Shown piece by piece: positions 60,191-64,000 of a stretch of 64,000 bases of DNA (positions are counted from its first letter, which is position 1; the number at the start of each line of letters is the position of its first letter). Made by a program: the position numbers and the translations under genes. The DNA lies in the NCBI RefSeq assembly GCF_932526225.1, contig NC_064036.1, positions 2,853,501-2,917,500 of the forward strand, read 5' to 3'. The notes under the pieces are model-generated. The model was not told the DNA's origin and ran no database searches. It worked only from the letters and a program-made list of their open reading frames with translations. Source of the stretch: Nematostella vectensis. Lineage: Eukaryota; Cnidaria; Anthozoa; Actiniaria; Edwardsiidae.

Positions 60191-61517
60191 CTGCCGTGCT
60201 ATCTAGTGGCTGCAACCTCTGCAAAGATGTATCTAGCCGGCCAAGGAGGATCGGGGAAGACCGAATGGGCGGTGAGCATGTTCCGCGGCCGCAACGTTGT
60301 GGTGCTCACTCCCGAGAACGACCTCGCCCACGACCATCGCAACAACCCGCGCCTCGCGGTGAAGGCTCAAACCTACCACCACTACCTCTGCATACCAGCG
60401 GAGAAGCCGACAGAGGAGTGGGTACCCTCCGAGCTGGGGCACAAACTCGACCGCGTCGCAGAAGTAATCATCATTAACGAGTGCTGTAAGGTACAGACTA
60501 AAGTGCTACGCGCCATCCTAGGGTATCTCGCCACGCGGCCGTGTCAGGTAGTGTGTTGTGGCGACTATGGACAGGTCCCTCCCTGGGGAGATAAAGAGGG
60601 GCCTCACGATATGCTCGAGGAGTGGGCACAAGGGAACATCCGCTGGTTCGAGTCCGACTACCGCTGCCTGTGTGAAGACTGCGGAAAGCCGTACAGTACA
60701 TGCGACGGCCTGCCCTCCTCCAGGCTCCACGACATAAAGGACCGGATTTGGTGTCGGCCAGATTCCCAACAGCTTGAGGTGTTTCGAGAGGAGTGGGTGG
60801 GGTAGCGTTCGACGCGGCGATCGAGCAGGCCCACCCAAGCGATATGTTCTTGTTCAGCAGCGATTGATAGAGCACCACAGGAAAAACTACCCCCGATTGC
60901 CAGCAACCATTCGCTTTGACCCCGATCCTAGCGTCGCGCATCGTTATCGCAAGCAAGGGCGGCCAGTGCCCGTGCCAGGAAAAAGGGGTGAGAAGGTCGA
61001 CGCATACAATGGCACGGTAGTCGAGGTTCCTCTCGACGCGGTCCTTAACGGGCTCCCCCTCGAGTGGAAATACGCGGGCTGGGGAACCGTCCACCGGGTG
61101 CAGGGCAAGACTATTCAGACTCCAAGACGTCTGTTTATCATAGACCACAGCTTAGAGGGCTGGATCACGAATGCTGTATACACCGGCATCTCCCGCGTGC
61201 GGCACGCCGACCAGATAGTCCGCGAAATTCCCCCCCCCCCCCCCGATAACGCCCCCGTTGCCTTGGTTACCACAGGACTGCAGGCTACGCCCAGTGAAGA
61301 GCTCATTATAGCGCGAATCAAGCGATACGCTATAGACGACAGGCAAAAGGGTCGCACAAAGTCCACGGGATCGCACCACGTTCTGACGGTAGACCACGTA
61401 CTCGGCATGATTGCTGACGCGGAAAAGAAGTGCACGGTCTGTGGCACTCAGCTTCTGTTTCAGGGATACACCAAGAGCCATCCCCAATGCGATGTAAACC
61501 TCCGTTCCGACCTCTAA
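60190..61517 (+). pseudogene. Superfamily 1 helicase, frameshifted, with a C-terminal Cys-pair region
   Basis: Motif I is LAGQGGSGKT (near 60235), motif II IIINECCKV (the usual Asp-Glu is Asn-Glu), motif III VVCCGDYGQVPP, motif V GTVHRVQGKT (near 61090), motif VI YTGISRVRHAD (near 61180). This order is that of Pif1/Dda-type SF1 helicases used in replication. The frame changes near 60800 and again near 60865, so the copy is broken. After motif VI a tail with VDHVLGMIAD and KCTVCGTQLLF resembles the start of an HNH or zinc-ribbon domain, cut by a stop at 61515. The motif I end runs straight on from the polymerase-like region, suggesting an original fusion. Confidence 0.7.
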
Positions 61518-62264
61518 GGGGACCTCTAGGGGGGGGGGCTTTTCGGCTTTGAGAGGCACGCGCCTCAGCTTTATGGCGTCTTTAGGCGCAAAGTCAGTCA
61601 TGCGAGTCTTCGTTGCTTTTATGTCCGAGATTACGATTTGCAAAGCGGTAACCCACTCGCGGTTTGTTTCGCCGGATGCAAGCTCCTTCGAGTACTGCGC
61701 ACGAAATAGGCGCTGTGCCAGCCAGCGATGGAAAGACTCGGCGAAAGCTTGGCTCCTGTGGTGCCCTGGTTCAGCCCGTCGTACCTCCACCCCGTGGTCT
61801 GTTAGGAGCTTTGTGGTAGCACCCTTGAACTCCGTGCCGTCATCAACCATGAGGACTTTAGGCCATGTGAGAGGTCTCTCTGCATAGATGTCAGCGAGTT
61901 CGCGGGAGACGACGGCCGCGCTCTTAGTTCTCATTGGGCGGACGGCTTTATATCGTGAAGCAACGTCAACGACAGTCAGGGCATACTTGTACCCGCGGTC
62001 GGTTGGCAAGAATAGCAGGTACGACTGGTGGATACGGTTTGGTATCTGCTCCGAGAAATGGGCGTAGGTAGTCGGAGTAGGGGTTGTCTGTGTGTAGCTC
62101 CCGACGGGCTGCGAGCTTACCCACTTGCACACTCGGTCTATGGAGGCTGAGCCCTTGGGAAGTTTGGCATGCAGAGCGGCCACTCCCTGGAAGCCACCTC
62201 TGGCGTAGTATATAGGACGAAGGAACGCATCGAGTTCTTCGTCGGACATGCGCTTCGCCGCCAT
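61500..62264 (-). CDS. Retroviral-type (rve, DDE) integrase, Polinton-like
   Basis: From the ATG at 62264 the protein has an N-terminal helical region, then the catalytic core: TVVDVASRY (first Asp), VLMVDDGTEFKG (second Asp), and FAESFHRWLAQRL (Glu), with about 35 residues between the second Asp and the Glu, the usual spacing. It would join element ends to host DNA. The frame stays open to 61152, but the part below about 61520 lies opposite the helicase tail and shows no integrase feature, so the native end may be lost. It is the least damaged gene of the element. An upstream Met at 62297 is less likely. Confidence 0.75.
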
Positions 62265-62269
62265 TATGT

Positions 62270-62636
62270 GTCTGCAATGTATGGCAATACATTGCAACAG
62301 GTGTGTCAGTCTCCAACAGGCGGTTGCCGTCTGCTCGGGTAGTGCCGCGCGAAGCGCTCGGTCTTTCTGAGGTCGGTAGGCCCCCGAAGAACGGCATTGG
62401 CGAATCTCTTAACGCACTGGCTGTCTGCGCGCCACAACTCGAGGCTTCGGTTAGCAATGTCACCAAAGCTACGACACCTTCTGTGTCATCCACCCATCGA
62501 CGACACCTTCGGTGTCATCGACTTTTCTCGCTTAGCAGCGGCTGCTACCTCGTGCATAGCACTCCACAACCGGTCTGCAATCATCTTATACGTATACGTA
62601 TACGCGCAGTATGGAAAAGGGCCGCCTAGATCTAAA
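62270..62636. other. Intergenic stretch with hairpin repeats
   Basis: Two near-copies of a palindromic segment lie at about 62470-62522 (GACACCTTCTGTGTCATC and GACACCTTCGGTGTCATCG), able to form hairpins. ATACGTATACGTATACG lies at 62587. No gene recognised; the frames here look like shadows. Confidence 0.45.
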
Positions 62637-63063
62637 TCACAGCAAGCGGCTAGCTGTGTAGCCGATGGCGAGAGCGCCGGCGCCGATGTACGCCAACTCG
62701 GCGTTTTTCTGCGTTCTGCTGGGGACGTAGTAGTCGGACAGCTCAGGAGCCCGCATTGACTCCAGGGATTGTTTTGGTCGGGTCTGGTTGTAAAGTTTGA
62801 GCGCGTAGTTAGTGTCGGTGAAGTTTTGCTTTGCGAGGGCCCCTCTCTCGCGACTTTGCACTTGCCAATCGAGGATTTTTTTGTCGCCGCTGTTGGTAGC
62901 GTCCATAGTCTTGTTGGTTTTTCTCTAAGGCCTTGTCGTGCCTCTCCTTCTCAGCTAAGGCAGGGCTCTCATCGTTCGACAGGAACTTTGCGAGGTAGTT
63001 GCCACCAACGAATGCAGTCGCGTTTAGGACGGCGCCACCAACCAAAATTGCGACGGAGGCCAT
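62637..63063 (-). pseudogene. Small membrane-type ORF of the element, split by a frameshift
   Basis: The ATG at 63063 opens a frame with an N-terminal hydrophobic segment (MASVAILVGGAVLNATAFVG) and a charged, likely helical middle. The frame changes near 62905. The second part, ending at 62637, closes with another hydrophobic segment (LAYIGAGALAIGYTA). Two membrane segments around a helical middle suggest a small virion or membrane protein, but I recognise no family. Confidence 0.5.
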
Positions 63064-63219
63064 CGAGTAGTGTGTGATGCTGTGTATGTGAACACGAGTT
63101 TAATACATAGCCTACACAAGGCTACATGGGCAGGATCTTCTGGTCCTAAAGGTAACCCTCCAAAGCGACAGCACCTGCAACGGCGGCAGTCATCATCGGG
63201 GTCACTGGCTTTCTGCAGT

Positions 63220-63548
63220 TTATTGTTGTAGCATATAGTTGTAGTTTATCACCAGATCGCTCGGCATCAGCCACACTCCTGGTCCGACCGCAAGACTCAG
63301 TCTCACCTTGGCCTCATGCACGGCTAACTGGTACCTTTGCATGCTTTGAGCGATGTCGTTTTCTATGATCGCGTCTTCAAGCAGCTTCGTGAACTCCGCC
63401 TGCGCCTCCATGGCCGGCCCACCGGCCCCCGCGATAGAGGAACGGACGCTCACCTGCGCGCCAAGCACTGTGTAGACGAACGCCTCGATCGAGCGATCGA
63501 GTCTTCCTAGCCCTGCTTTTGTCAGCCCCTCACCTTTGGGAGGCGCAA
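63220..63548 (-). pseudogene. Unknown ORF of the element (helical protein fragment)
   Basis: Open from just after a TGA near 63550 to 63220. There is no ATG at its head (first ATG at 63411), so it is probably the tail of a longer gene. It has an alanine- and glutamate-rich helical stretch (AQAEFTKLLEDAI) and no recognised motif. The neighbouring frame ending at 63550 may be its broken upstream part. Confidence 0.4.
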
Positions 63549-63549
63549 A

Positions 63550-63997
63550 TCAGCTATATTGCACGCCCCCGTGGTCGTCGTTGCATATGAGACCCACCTG
63601 CTTCCCACTATTGTACGTCCCACCTTCGTCGCTAAACAGATTGAGGTGGCTCGGGTACTCGTCCGCCGCCGTGTCGTAGCCACGGATCACGTGCACGTTG
63701 CGATACCCCTCCCCCGGGTAGAACACAAACACATCGCCTAGCCCGTGGTTCCGCCCGCCTTTCCATCGGAAGTCCGGCTTACGCGGCAAACTCTATGCAT
63801 AGACGCTCGAAAGCGGCTTTCTTGTAGGGGTTATATTTTTGTGTGAACGGGCTGTCGCCAGGCAGGGGGCGCCGAGCTCGTAGAGTATCCTTCGCGTGGT
63901 AAAGTAGACGTGAAACCTTAGAAATCCCCTGATGACAGAGGGGGGCTTGGCGAAAGCGGGGTCGGTTAGGGACACCCCGCATCCGGCGGTTGCGCAC
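63550..63997 (-). pseudogene. Unknown ORFs at the window edge, frame-broken, continuing outside
   Basis: Overlapping minus frames (63975-63793, 63997-63779, 63789-63550) each look protein-like over part of their length (RFHVYFTTRR; SPFTQKYNPYKKAAFERLC; NHGLGDVFVFYPGEGYRN), which suggests one gene crossing at least two frame breaks. None of the starts is a convincing ATG. The gene begins beyond 64000. No family recognised; a structural protein is only a guess. Confidence 0.4.
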
Positions 63998-64000
63998 CAG

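Larger units (their letters stand above)
59280..64000. mobile_element. Decaying Polinton/Maverick-like or virus-derived integrated element, right end outside the window
   Basis: A GC-rich block with tightly packed frames: polymerase-like and helicase genes on the plus strand, and integrase plus small ORFs on the minus strand, converging near 61.5 kb. A retroviral-type integrase beside replication genes in an animal genome is the hallmark of Polintons and their viral relatives. Most frames are interrupted by single-base shifts, so the copy is not functional as it stands. Capsid, protease and packaging ATPase genes are not identified here. Classification below this level is inference. Confidence 0.6.

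Noticed and set aside
59280-64000. Bacterial contamination or chimeric assembly as the source of the GC-rich block
   Set aside because: The gene set (retroviral-type integrase beside replicase genes, many frameshifts) fits an old integrated element better. Only read coverage across about 58,700-59,300 could exclude a chimera.

Overview
The window is animal nuclear DNA: AT-rich, intron-rich, and full of minisatellites and short non-autonomous DNA transposons. Gene structure and repeat style fit an anthozoan cnidarian, possibly a Nematostella-like sea anemone; no sequence here proves the species.

Layout. Positions 1-4127 hold no gene I can recognise. Positions 4128-39028 (minus strand) hold a complete 22-exon gene for a diphosphoinositol pentakisphosphate kinase (PPIP5K/VIP1 family): an N-terminal ATP-grasp kinase, a histidine acid phosphatase domain, a disordered tail, and a last exon isolated behind a 7.8-kb intron made mostly of tandem repeats. 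All 21 splice phases close, giving 1,322 codons plus stop. About 1.0 kb separates its start from that of a divergent USP8-type ubiquitin hydrolase gene (40064-54977, plus strand, 16 exons, 1,160 codons): MIT, coiled coil, rhodanese, WW, 14-3-3-type motif, then the USP catalytic domain with its Cys/His/Asp triad. A single-exon class A GPCR gene (50267-51280) lies inside a USP8 intron on the same strand, followed by a decayed tandem duplicate.

Positions 56136-58170 are a 72-bp array, open on the minus strand as 24-residue repeats and built from a duplicated 14-unit block. From about 59,280 to the right edge the base composition becomes GC-rich and the genes look viral or transposon-like: a family B polymerase-like palm fragment, an SF1 helicase, a retroviral-type integrase and several small ORFs, all on a broken frame. 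This is best read as a decaying Polinton/Maverick-like or virus-derived integrated element that continues outside the window.

The most striking observation is that three intronic minisatellites, two in PPIP5K and one in USP8, begin exactly at a real exon's 3' edge. Each repeat unit carries a copy of that exon edge and its 5' splice site, so each pre-mRNA presents 9 or more near-identical donor sites in tandem. Several transposons have inserted into these minisatellites, including a TTAA-flanked piggyBac-like element and a hAT-like element.
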